From Anas platyrhynchos (Eukaryota > Chordata > Aves > Anseriformes > Anatidae), in NCBI RefSeq assembly GCF_047663525.1, contig NC_092601.1:20223501-20287500 (forward strand): a stretch of DNA of 64,000 nucleotides, read 5' to 3'. The stretch's first letter is position 1. Every line of letters starts with the position of its first letter. The notes under the pieces are model-generated. The model searched no databases, was not told the origin of the DNA, and saw only the letters and a list, made by a program, of their open reading frames with translations. Positions 46,582 to 56,705 of the stretch are shown here, piece after piece. Made by a program: the position numbers and the translations under genes.

Positions 46582-48140
46582 GTGAGCACAATTGTATGTT
46601 GCATCAGCAGTAGTCAGCATTGTGGAGAAGGTGAGCAATGGGGCTGGCGTGCTAGTGAATGCTGTTTCTCTGTTTTTGCAGCTGATGACGAGCCTTCAGT
46701 TGACTAAGATGACAAACGGTGCCTGTGCATTTCTTGAGGCAGAGGAACTTTACCATGCAGCAGCCTGAGAGCTAGGTTGGGGGGCACCTGGTATTTGCAT
46801 ATCTGGGGTGGCTAATGGGAGCTGGGAGCCAGAGCAGCGTGGTGCTTGCTGGCTGAATATACTTGGTGCCACTGTGAGGGTGGTTGAGGCTGGGTCACGT
46901 TCAGGCTGCTTGTGGCTGGGTCAGCAGGCTAATAGAAGAAGCGGGATTATTTTGTAGTGTGAGTGCGTGCGCCAGGCAGGACAGTTTCCTTCTGTTCGTC
47001 TGTCTTGTAGTGTTGCTTCTACAACGTCTGTTTTGTGCTTCTCAGGTCTTGATATCCTCCTAACTTTTTACACCGGACTGACTAGACAGGTGACTTGGTA
47101 GCTGTGCTGAAGGGCCTCAATGCTTGTTTTGTCATCATGATTCTGATTCGAGCACTTCTTGTCTTGCAGTCGCTGCTTGAACTGCAGATCTGTTTCAGGT
47201 CTTGTGCATCATACTTGGTTTTAGATCGCATCTGTTTCCATCCTCACTCTTGCAGAAGTCATCTGGGCCGCATCAGGAGTTCTTGCTTGGGAATTGATTT
47301 CCTAAGTGTCTTCTTATGGAGTTTTCACTCCCCATCCTTCTGGTCTCTTGTCTTGAAGGCAGGCTTTTTAGGCCTCCATCATCCCAGTTCTGGCAGTTGC
47401 TTCCAGTCGCGTGTCGTGACATTTGAGTCTCTGGTAGGGTCTGGTGCAGAGCACCTGTATCTGACTTGCTGTTGCCATAGTGATATCCTTTTGGGGGTCA
47501 CTTTTTCTTGCGCCATGTGTTGTGTGTTTTGTTTGTGGTGTTTGTGGCGTGCCTGTGTGTGTATATGTTTGGTCTGGAGCTGTCCTGCCTGGCAGTTAGT
47601 GATGACAGCTAACATGGCATTGCATGGGTGTACTAATACATTGTCTGGACTGTGTTGGCGAAGACATCCGGTCTGCCTCTGGGCACGTACTGAAGGGCAG
47701 CTGGCACAGTCATCTCTGTGGTGTTTGGCAGATGTTGGGCGTGGGAGATTTGAGCTGCTTGCGAGCAGCTGCTTGCATAGCACTTGAACGGTGTGCTTGA
47801 GGAGGTCTGTCGAATCTTGAAAGCTTACAGATATGGGGTTTGAAACTTTTATTTTTATTTCTTTCCTGTCCCCAGTAGAGTGTAAACCTTTGGAGGAACC
47901 TGTCACAGGAAAGAGCTCCTCCTGGAACTGTTCAGCACTCGGTAGGCAGCTCGGTGACTGGCTTGATCTACTTCTGAGGTGCTGAGGTATGAGTGCAGTT
48001 TGCTGTGGTGCTGTGAGTGAACAATCTGAGTTAGAGCTGGTGAGCAGCTGAAGTACCGGAGCTGGGAAGAGAGAGGCATTGCAGCAGGTATGCTGTGGCT
48101 GTGAGGTGCCTCAGAGTGTGCGTTTCTCTTGTCTCTGCAG

Positions 48141-48201
48141 GTGCTTTGTGCAGTTGTGGACGGGGAAAGGAAATCCTCATGTCACGAAGCTCTGAGGGAA
48201 G
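48141..48201 (+). other. exon-like cassette E1 (61 bp), diverged copy
   Basis: Both borders intact; followed shortly by AATAAA at 48321. This copy lies in a short segment (about 47990-48360) inserted between cassettes that are adjacent elsewhere. Confidence 0.45.
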
Positions 48202-48610
48202 GTGAGTGGTGTCAGTCTGGTCATCCCTTATCCGAAGAGTAGGTAAGGTTGTTTGTTGTTTGTTTTGGCGTATGATCTCTTCTGCTCTTAGATCTTTCTT
48301 TCTACGTAAAAAACTAAGAAAATAAAAATGTTTGAGCTATTTGCAGTTTAGAAAGTTCCTGTTAATTGCTGGGTCGTATTGTCCATTTAATATTAAAAGA
48401 TGCAGCAAAAGCATGGGGATTGTTCCTTCTAGAAACACCCCAGTTCTCTTGTCTGCAGTCTGCATGCTGTTGAGCTAAAGCGGATGTGAAAAAAAAAAAC
48501 ACCAAACTACAAAGAAACAAGAAACACACACACAAACAACAACAACAAGAAACCACGATTGGGTTATTTGTTCTGAATGCAACGATCATTTAATCCCTTT
48601 GTTGTCCCAG

Positions 48611-48664
48611 GTGGTGTGGATGATACTGGCTGCACTGTTGGAGCTTGGATTCGGAGAGGAAGAG
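48611..48664 (+). other. exon-like cassette E2C (54 bp), diverged copy
   Basis: TTGTCCCAG acceptor and GAG|GTGAGC donor are present. Confidence 0.4.
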
Positions 48665-49225
48665 GTGAGCAGAACCGTGTGTTGCATCAGCAGTAGTCAG
48701 CATTGTGGAGCAGGTGGCCATCATGGCTGGCGTGCTAGTGAATGCTGGTACTCTGTTTTCGCAGCCGATGATGAGCCTTCAATTGACTAAGATGACAATC
48801 GGTGCCTGTGTATTTTTTGAGGCGGAGGAACTTTACCATCCAGCAACCTGAGAGCTAAGTTGGGGGGCGCCTGGTATTTGCATATCTGGGGTGGCTAATG
48901 GGAGCTGGGAGCCAGAGCAGCATGGAGCCAGCTGGCTGAATAGATTTGGTGCCACTGTGAGGGTGTTTCAGGCTGGGTCATGTTCAGGCTGCTTGTGGCT
49001 TGGTCACCAGGCTAATAGAAGAAGCGGGATTATTTTGTAGTGTGAGTGCGTGCGCCAGGCAGGACAGTTTCCTTCTGTTCGTCTATCCTGTTTGCTTCTG
49101 CAACGTCTGTTCTGTGCTTCTCGGGTCTTGATATCCTCCTGGCTTTTTAGACTGAACTGACCAGACAGGCGACTTGGTAGCGGTGCTAAAGGGCCTCAAT
49201 GCTTGTTTTGTCATCATGGCTCTGA

Positions 49226-49259
49226 TCAAGCAGCGACTGCAAGACAAGAAGTGCTCGAA
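49226..49259 (+). other. 34-bp microinversion, copy 1
   Basis: Compared with the paralogous cassette at 47148, the 34 bases beginning TTCGAGCACTTC and ending GCTGCTTGA are present as their exact reverse complement, with flanks unchanged. The inverted piece contained the acceptor-like CTTGTCTTGCAG. Its ends are imperfect inverted repeats (TTCGAGCA / TGCTTGAA). Confidence 0.9.
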
Positions 49260-50490
49260 AGTGCAGATCTGTTTCAGGTCTTGTGCATCATATTCGGTTT
49301 GAGATCTTATCTGTTTCCATCCTCACTCTTGCGGAAGTCATCTGGGCCACATCAGGAGCTCTTGCTTGGGAATCGAATTCCTAAGTGTCTTCTTAGGGGG
49401 CTTTCACTCCCCATCCTTCTGGTCTCTTGTCTTGAAGGCAGGCTTTTTAGGCCTCCATCATCCCAGTTCTGGCAGTTGCTTCCAGTCGCGTGTCGTGACA
49501 TTTGAGTCTCTGGTAGGGTCTGGTGCAGAGCACCTGTATCTGACTTGCTGTTGCCATAGGGCTTTCCTTTTGGGGGTCACTTTTTCTTGTGCCATGTGTT
49601 GTGTGTTTTGTTTGTGGTGTTTGTGGCGTGCCTGTGTGTGTATGTGTGTGGTCTGGAGCTGTCCTGCCTGGCAGTTAGTGATGACAGCTAACATGGCATT
49701 GCATGGGTGTACTAATACATTGTCTGGACTGTGTTGGTGAAGACATCCGGTCTGCCTCTGGGCACGTACTGAAGGGCAGCTGGCACAGTCATCTCTGTGG
49801 TGTTTGGCAGATGTTGGGCGTGGGAGATTTGAGCTGCTTGCGAGCAGCTGCTCGCATAGCACTTGAACGGTGTGCTTGAGGAGGTCTGTCGAATCTTGAA
49901 AGCTTACAGATATGGGGTTTTGAAACTTTTATTTTTATTTCTTTCCTGTCCCCAGTAGAGTGTAAACCTTTGGAGGAACCTGTCACAGGAAAGAGCTCCT
50001 CCTGGAACTGTTCAGCACTCGGTAGGCAGCTCGGTGACTGGCTTGATCTACTTCTGAGGTGCTGAGGTATGGGGGCTTCTGTTTTGAAATGATAATATTG
50101 TAAATGGGGTCCCTTTGTGTTGTGGAGGGATGGGTGCTAATGCTGGCAGCTGAATGATTCTCTTGTGACTGTTTTCATTTGTTTAAGGTGAAACACAGTG
50201 TACAACACAGGACTTGACCGGAGCTGCTTTTGGCAAGGTGAGCGATGGACAGATGCAGCAGGTACTTCAGGGGTGCAGCTGTTATTGCAGTTAGTTAACT
50301 GCACAAAATACAGTAAAAATCCTGTTTATATTTCAGGGGTGTTGTAGCTGGCCTAAGAGAGCAGATGGAAGCATCTTCCTCGAGGGCAGGTGAGGGGGGC
50401 CGAGGTAAGGGAGCAGCTGAGAGTAACTGTCCCAGCTGTGCTGTGGCTTTGGATGCTGCTTCAGCCTATGCTTTTGTTTGTCTTTTGCAG

Positions 50491-50828
50491 GTGTCTCGCA
50501 CAGGCTGAGTGGGGCCAAGCTGCACTCTGAAGGGCAGCACGAGAAGGGCGGGCTGGTTGTGAGCTGGATTGGAGCAGAACGGCCAAGTAGCACGAGGTGA
50601 GTGCGAAGGGTATCCATCTTGCTTTGCAGGTGCCATGGCAGGCTCTCCACAGAAGCGGTTGAGGATTTGAGAAGAGGTTGCAGATGATCAAGGAGCGACA
50701 CGTGCAGGGATGGCTTGAAAAGGGTATGGCTGCTTTCTCTTCTGTTTATCAGGTGTCCCAGGCAACGTGGGCTGTGATGTTAGTCTTTAGAATCGGAACA
50801 AAGCAGGTGCTGATGGCTGTCTTCTTTG
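50491..50828 (+). other. exon-like cluster E3-E4-E5, copy 5
   Basis: E3 (106 bp) has an improved acceptor, TTTGTCTTTTGCAG. E4 is 50630-50723 and E5 50753-50828. All borders intact. Confidence 0.4.
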
Positions 50829-51405
50829 GTAGGCAAGGAGGTGCCCGAAGCCCTGTCTTGTGTAGCCTGAGCATGCCTCACTGAGTATGAAGCTTGATTT
50901 CCAGCAGTTCTGAAAACTGTGTTGAGGCTGAAATGCTGTTTCTGTGTTTGGGTTGGGCTTGTACCTTGGTGAGTGTAGGGATGGGTTTTAATTTGGTGCA
51001 GTGGAGGGCCTGGCCCCAGTGTCCTGTAGTGTGTTTTGACCCATGAGCATAGCCTTTTGGTTTTCAGATAGCCTACTGAAGTAAGTGATTTTTCCTGTGA
51101 GTGGAATGGAATTGAATTCTTCTTTGGCGCATAATCTGTTCTGCTCCTAGAGTTTTCTTCCTGCGTAAATACAAGTCTGCGCTAAATCCGGCTGAAAAAG
51201 CTTCATTTACTTGCGTGGTAGTATTGTCCTTTCAGTATTCAAAGCTGCAGCAAAAGCATGGGGATTTTTGTTTCTAGAAACGCCCCAGTTCTCCTGTCTG
51301 CACTCTGCATGCTGTTGAGCTAAGCCATATAAGGAAGTTAATAAAATCACAGCTGCTGCTGCTCCTCTTTCTGCTTTTTTATGCTTTCCCCCTGCACTTT
51401 CCCAG

Positions 51406-51497
51406 GTGATTGGCTTCAGGTTCCAGGTGGGACCTAATGGTAACTGAGTTGAAGGTATGCCATCAGAGAGCTCCTTCTGCCTGGGCTGCACTTTTGG
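51406..51497 (+). other. exon-like cassette E6 (92 bp)
   Basis: Paralogue of 42983-43074 with borders intact and the same internal stop. Confidence 0.4.
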
Positions 51498-52190
51498 GTA
51501 AGTGCTTTGTTTTTCCTTCAGTCTTTTGGAGGGTTCTTTAGGTGGGTCAGATTCTATGGACTGATGCATTTTGAAGTCGAAACCGGTACTCCTATCTTTT
51601 TGAGGTGAAAACTGGTAGGATCTGTCATAGTAAAGGAATCTAGTAGTAGGTGCGTGTATTGCACGCAGGTCTTCCTCAGGTGAGTAGTTGTTATGGCAGT
51701 TTTACGGATAGTATGGTGATGTTACTTTGTGTGTTTGCTCTGTGGTTCTGGGTCCCTTCTGATTTTTGCAGAATTACGGGGCCTTCTGTGAACCTTTAAA
51801 TCTATGTCAAATCTTATCAAAGTCATAACCTTGCTGTCAAAGTGATGCAGCAGGGTTTAGGAGAAATGTATGATGGAGGCTGCCTGTGTGAGCGTGTATC
51901 TGAAAATGGCAGCAGTGGGCACGTAAGGGGTAGTCTGTTTCAAGTTTAGGGACACTTTGTTATATTTCTGGAGCTTTTGCCTGTGTGTTTTCTGTCTGTC
52001 GAGTGTTTAGACCTTGCAGCCTTTTAGTCTTGATGTCCTTGAATTGACATGTTAGAAGTATGTTTATTAGGTGTTTCCAGGTAGTTGTTTTTGGGAAACA
52101 GTGGGGTAATGTCTCTTGACCGCATAAGTGCAGTAGTGCCTGGAGAGTGAGCAGGCTCACCTTCTTCCTCTCTGCAGAATAAGTCCGCCC

Positions 52191-52840
52191 GGGCCCATTT
52201 CGGCGCGGCGCCGCCCGGGCCCATTTCGGCGCGGCGCCGCCCGGGCCCATTTCGGCGCGGCGCCGCCCGGGCCCATTTCGGCGCGGCGCCGCCCGGGCCC
52301 ATTTCGGCGCGGCGCCGCCCGGGCCCATTTCGGCGCGGCGCCGCCCGGGCCCATTTCGGCGCGGCGCCGCCCGGGCCCATTTCGGCGCGGCGCCGCCCGG
52401 GCCCATTTCGGCGCGGCGCCGCCCGGGCCCATTTCGGCGCGGCGCCGCCCGGGCCCATTTCGGCGCGGCGCCGCCCGGGCCCATTTCGGCGCGGCGCCGC
52501 CCGGGCCCATTTCGGCGCGGCGCCGCCCGGGCCCATTTCGGCGCGGCGCCGCCCGGGCCCATTTCGGCGCGGCGCCGCCCGGGCCCATTTCGGCGCGGCG
52601 CCGCCCGGGCCCATTTCGGCGCGGCGCCGCCCGGGCCCATTTCGGCGCGGCGCCGCCCGGGCCCATTTCGGCGCGGCGCCGCCCGGGCCCATTTCGGCGC
52701 GGCGCCGCCCGGGCCCATTTCGGCGCGGCGCCGCCCGGGCCCATTTCGGCGCGGCGCCGCCCGGGCCCATTTCGGCGCGGCGCCGCCCGGGCCCATTTCG
52801 GCGCGGCGCCGCCCGGGCCCATTTCGGCGCGGCGCCGCCC
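52191..52840 (+). repeat. 26-bp array, 25 identical copies, A variant
   Basis: Twenty-five copies of the same unit but with A at position 7 (GGGCCCATTTCGGCGCGGCG...) in every copy. Flanks are nearly identical to those of 43768-44235; offset 8423 on the left and 8605 on the right, the difference being seven units. The exon-like cassette around it would be 52178-52877. The 255-295-codon open frames here are artefacts. Confidence 0.97.
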
Positions 52841-53292
52841 GGGCCCATTTGTCCTGTGGAGCTGCTGAGCAGCTGAGGTAAAGGAGTTTTGAACAGAGAG
52901 GTATCGCACAACTGTATGTTGCATCAGTAGTAGTGAGCGTTGTCCAAGAGGTGGGTATCAGGGCTGGCGTGCTAGTGAATGCTGGTTCTCTGTTTTTGCA
53001 AGTGATGATGAACCTGTTTGAGCTAATTCCATTTGAGAAAGTTCCAGTTACTGGCCTGGTCGTGTCGTCCTTTCACTGTTAAAAGCTGCAGCAAAAGCAT
53101 GGGGATTGTTGCTTCTAGAAACACCACAGGTCACCTGTCTGCTCTCCGCATGTTGTTTAGCTAAAACATTTAAAAAAAAAAAAAAAAAGGAAACACACAC
53201 AGACAAAAAAAAAAACAATAACAAAAAAAAAACAACACCATTGGCTGACTTGCTGTGAAGGCAATGATCATTTAATCTCTTTGTTTTCCCAG

Positions 53293-53346
53293 GTGGTGTG
53301 GATGATACTGGTTGCACTGTTGGAGCTTGGACTCGGAGAGAAACAC
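53293..53346 (+). other. exon-like cassette E2C, donor degraded
   Basis: Acceptor intact. Donor reads CAC|GTGCGC, with two changes from the family, so this copy is probably non-functional as a donor. Confidence 0.35.
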
Positions 53347-53912
53347 GTGCGCACAATCGTATGTTGCATCAGTAGTAGTCAGCATTGTGGAGAAGGTGAG
53401 CAATGGGGCTGGCGTCCTAGTGAATGCTGTTACTCTGTTTTTGCAGCTGATGATGAGCCTGGCAATTGACCAAGATGACAATCAGTGCCTGTGCATTTCT
53501 TGAGGCGGAGGGACTTTACCATGCAGCAACCTGAGAGCTAAGTTGGGGGGCGCCTGGTATTTGCATATCTGGAGTGGCTAATGGGAGCTGGGAGCCAGAG
53601 CAGCATGGTGCCTGCTGGCTGAATAGACTTGGTGCCACTGTGAGGGTGGTTCAGGCTGGGTCATGTTCAGGCTGCTTGTGGCTGGGTCACCAGGCTAATA
53701 GGAGCGGCGGGATTATTTTGTAGCGTGAGTGCGTGTGCCAGGCAGGACAGTTTCCTTCTGTTCGTCTGTCTCGTAGTGTTGCTTCTGCAACGTCTGTTCT
53801 GTGCTTCTCAGGTCTTGATATCCTCCTAACTTTTTACACCGGACTGACTAGACAGGCGACTTGGTAGCTGTGCTGAAGGGCCTCAATGCTTGTTTTGTCA
53901 TCATGGCTCTGA

Positions 53913-53946
53913 TCAAGCAGCGACTGCAAGACAAGAAGTGCTCGAA
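53913..53946 (+). other. 34-bp microinversion, copy 2
   Basis: Identical inversion at an offset of 4687, inside the near-identical pair 49200-49740 / 53890-54421, so it arose once and was then duplicated. Confidence 0.9.
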
Positions 53947-54439
53947 AGTGCAGATCTGTTTCAGGTCTTGTGCATCATATTCGGTTTGAGATCTTATCTG
54001 TTTCCATCCTCACTCTTGCGGAAGTCATCTGGGCCACATCAGGAGCTCTTGCTTGGGAATCGAATTCCTAAGTGTCTTCTTAGGGGGCTTTCACTCCCCA
54101 TCCTTCTGGTCTCTTGTCTTGAAGGCAGGCTTTTTAGGCCTCCATCATCCCAGTTCTGGCAGTTGCTTCCAGTCGCGTGTCGTGACATTTGAGTCTCTGG
54201 TAGGGTCTGGTGCAGAGCACCTGTATCTGACTTGCTGTTGCCATAGGGCTTTCCTTTTGGGGGTCACTTTTTCTTGCGCCATGTGTTGTGTGTTTTGTTT
54301 GTGGTGTTTGTGGCGTGCCTGTGTGTGTATGTGTTTGGTCTGGAGCTGTCCTGCCTGGCAGTTAGTGAGTAACGTGGCATTGCATGGGTGTACTAATACA
54401 TTGTCTGGACTGTGTTGGTGAAGACATCCGGTCTGCCTC

Positions 54440-54842
54440 TGGGCACTTGCTGAAGGACATCTGGCACAGTATATCTGTTTGCGAGCAACTTCTCGTTTAC
54501 CTCTATTTATTTAAAAAATTGTAAAATGTAATTGCAATCCAGTTTGGGACCCAGTCATGTATGACACCAGGGGGCTTGTCCAGGAGGGCTTTGGTTCTTG
54601 GAATCTTATTTGATGTAGGAGAGGTGCCCCAGTATTTCGTGGTTGCTGTTCGAGTCTGGTCGGGACTAATGGCATCTCGAACCTGTATACAGGTAAGCTA
54701 AGGTTTTGATTTTTTTTTTTCAGCTCCCTTGCTGGCTGCAGCAGTATATTTTGCCCGTAATTCTGCGTGTGAAGATCTGAATGAAGACAACGGAGTCGTA
54801 AGTGTTTAAAGCGTATACTGTTCTGTTGGATGGGTTTTGGTT
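54440..54842 (+). mobile_element. retroviral leader, terminal copy
   Basis: Primer-binding-site-like AGGGGGCTTGTCCAGGAG at 54569-54586 (one more mismatch to a tRNA-Pro site than the unit copies). A GGTAAGCT donor-like site follows. From the primer site to the gag start at 55064 is 495 bases, close to the spacing known for murine leukaemia virus. After 54842 it continues into retroviral sequence, whereas the 6-kb units jump to telomere-proximal DNA. Confidence 0.55.
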
Positions 54843-55063
54843 GCCTGTGTGTGTAAGAGTGTGACTGAGACAGAATTTAGTTCCGAAGCGATTGTGGAGG
54901 TCTTCTTTACCACGGTTCCAATCTCCTGCGAGGGACTTGGCCGGTGAAGGACCGAAGGGATTCCTAAAGGATTTGTGGGTGGGTGATAGATCTTAAATCC
55001 TCTTTAAGACACTCTTATTAAGGTAACCAAGGGCTGTGGGAATTGCCACAGTAACATTCCTAG

Positions 55064-55432
55064 ATGGGTGAGACAAAACCGAAGACCAGGGACCAGAAGA
55101 AAGGGAGCAAATTACCAGACATACCACCAGAAAGTCCATTAGGAATAACGGTTAGAAACTGGAACGAGAGAGGCCCCAGAAACGTAAAAAGTAAATAAAA
55201 AATGGTTCAGTCTTGTGTGATAGAATGGCCAAAGGAGCCTTTAAGACCGCATGTCTTTCGGCCCGTTTTTGGATCCTTTGAAGACTGTATTTGTCAGGCC
55301 TTAAATACACATGTTAATTCGAAGGAACCTTTTTGCCGGGGAGAAAGTGATGATGCAGGATTAGGGATCAGGAGGACTTCATGTCCTTTTACAGCCTTAA
55401 TATTTACACTAAAAGCAGGTAAGAAATTTTGA
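55064..55432 (+). pseudogene. broken gammaretrovirus-like gag (matrix end)
   Basis: The frame opens with M-G, a typical gag myristoylation context, and has a matrix-like basic N-terminus followed by a tryptophan-containing segment. It is interrupted by an in-frame TAA at 55196-55198, resumes in the same frame at 55202 and ends at TGA 55430-55432. An acidic (GAA)n stretch and a proline-rich stretch then lie in another frame up to about 55524, indicating a frameshift. Only the first part of gag remains; capsid, pol and env are absent. The element is class I (gammaretrovirus-like) by recognition of layout and composition; a search would settle the family. Confidence 0.6.
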
Positions 55433-55524
55433 AGAAGAAGAAGAACAGGAAAAATAAAAATACAATAAACGGGAGCCGTTGGATAACCTACCATCTCCAT
55501 ATCGTAACAATCCACCTCCGGTGG

Positions 55525-56170
55525 TGTACTGGGTCTGGCTGGAATGTTAACTTTCCCGGCAGCAGCCCATACAGTGCCGTACTCTGTACTTGTAGCTGGA
55601 ACAGCAGTGTTATCACACCAGTGTTGTGTCTGCTGCTGAGCAGCACTGGCACAGCAGTGGGCTTTTCTCTATCCCTCCTAGGGGATGGGCAAAAAGTAAG
55701 GAGAGAAACATCACTAGGGCAGCTGACCTAAACCAATCAAAGGGATATTCCATACCATGGGATGTCACACTCAGCAATAAAAGGTGGAAACAGGAAGAAG
55801 AGGGGAGGGGTGGGCTCTCGTTGAGAAGACGTCGGTCCTCCTCTCGAACACCGGCTGCGTGCGTTGAGGCCTTGCTTCAAGGACGTGGTCAATCATCGCT
55901 CATTTGTGGGAAGTAGAGAGTAATTTCTTTCCTCTGCACTTCCATATAGCTGTCATTTATTTTGTTTGTTTGTTTTCCTCCCTTCTTTTTATTTTCCCTT
56001 TTCCCCTCCCTTTTCCCCTTTCCCTTTTTATTTCCCCTTAGTTAAATTGTTTAGTTCATGGTAGTCTTTATTTAATTATTATAATTATTTCCCTTTAATT
56101 AAATTATCCTTATCTCAACCCGTGAGTTGTTCTTTGCTTACTTCTCCCCCTCCTCACCTAAAGGATGCAT
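55525..56170 (+). mobile_element. avian-type endogenous retrovirus LTR
   Basis: It starts TGTACTGGGTCTGGCTGG and contains a CAGCAATAAAAGG TATA-like box preceded by a GATGTCACA site. A GAAGTAGAGAGTAATTTC motif and a pyrimidine-rich 3' part ending near CAACCCGTGAGTTGTTC and a CTCCCCCTCC tract follow. I recognise this layout from LTRs common in bird genomes (from memory). It begins inside the gag remnant, so it is either the 3' LTR after an internal deletion or a separate later insertion. The right end is uncertain by about 100 bp. Confidence 0.6.
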
Positions 56171-56454
56171 TCATGAGAAGTAGGACTGCCGTATCTGAGA
56201 GAACTCCTCTATATCCTTTAAGGGAGGTAACTGGTGTATAACTGGGTTGGAGTTTTAACAGGGTTTTAAGGGTTTCAGGGTTAGCATGTTAGGGTTTTAG
56301 AGTTTTTTGTGGGATGGAGTGTTGCTATGTTTTTTAGGGTTAGGGTCCTAGGGTTTTATTTTTGGTCAGTTATTTAGGGTGAGTGTGTTAAGATCCTTTT
56401 TTCTTTTTTTTTTTTTTTTTTTTTTTCAGGTTAGGTTTTCCAGGGTTAGAGTTT
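56171..56454 (+). other. spacer with scattered telomere-like hexamers
   Basis: It contains loose GGGTTTTAAGGGTTTCAGGG and TTAGGGTTTTAG motifs, and a T-run of about 20 near 56408-56426. No gene seen. Confidence 0.5.
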
Positions 56455-56705
56455 CGAGCGTCCTAATTTTTTGGGTTACGGTGTTGAGCGTCCTAATGTT
56501 TTGTGTTAGGGCTTTGGGTGTTAAGCATCTTAATTTTTGGGTTAGAGTTTTGAGCGTCCAGATGTTTTGAGCATCCTAGTGTTTTGGGTTGGCTTTGTGT
56601 TTTGAGCATCTTAATTTTGGGGTTATGGCTTTAAGCGTCCTAATCTTGTTGTTTAGGGCTTTGAGAATCCTATTGTTTTGGGTTTGGGTTTTGAGCATCC
56701 TAAGT
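56455..56705 (+). repeat. ~30-bp degenerate repeat with GAGCGTCCTAAT core
   Basis: Eight to nine imperfect copies of a unit with core GAGC(G/A)TCCTAAT followed by TTTTGGGTTAGGGTTTT. Starts lie near 56455, 56485, 56522, 56551, 56568, 56603, 56632, 56662 and 56692. The tail of each unit is telomere-like. Confidence 0.7.

Larger units (their letters stand above)
25311..54440 (+). repeat. diverged, mosaic subtelomeric duplication zone
   Basis: About 29 kb built almost entirely from cassettes related to those of the 6-kb units, in segments repeated at 4-8 kb. Near-identical pairs include 25930-26745 with 31719-32534, 27460-28930 with 33265-34730, 42260-43767 with 50683-52190, and 49200-49740 with 53890-54421. 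There are no TTAGGG-like blocks or 77-bp arrays. No protein-coding gene is recognised; open frames are short and are not conserved between paralogues. Cassettes, arrays and signals are listed separately. Confidence 0.85.

Noticed and set aside
47095..47787. 230-codon plus-strand frame, cysteine-rich
   Set aside because: The longest non-satellite frame, but paralogues at 985, 36708 and 49366 are broken at different points and the (GT)-rich part yields a low-complexity V/C-rich peptide. More likely chance.
52024..52924. 255-295-codon arginine/alanine/proline-rich minus-strand frames in the 26-bp array (also 43734-44306)
   Set aside because: Three units of 26 bp make 78 bp, so every frame cycles through the same stop-free sequence. 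Open on both strands, with no start context or conservation outside the array.
55064..55432. Functional retroviral gag
   Set aside because: In-frame stop at 55196, early end at 55430, frameshift after it, and no capsid, pol or env downstream before the LTR.
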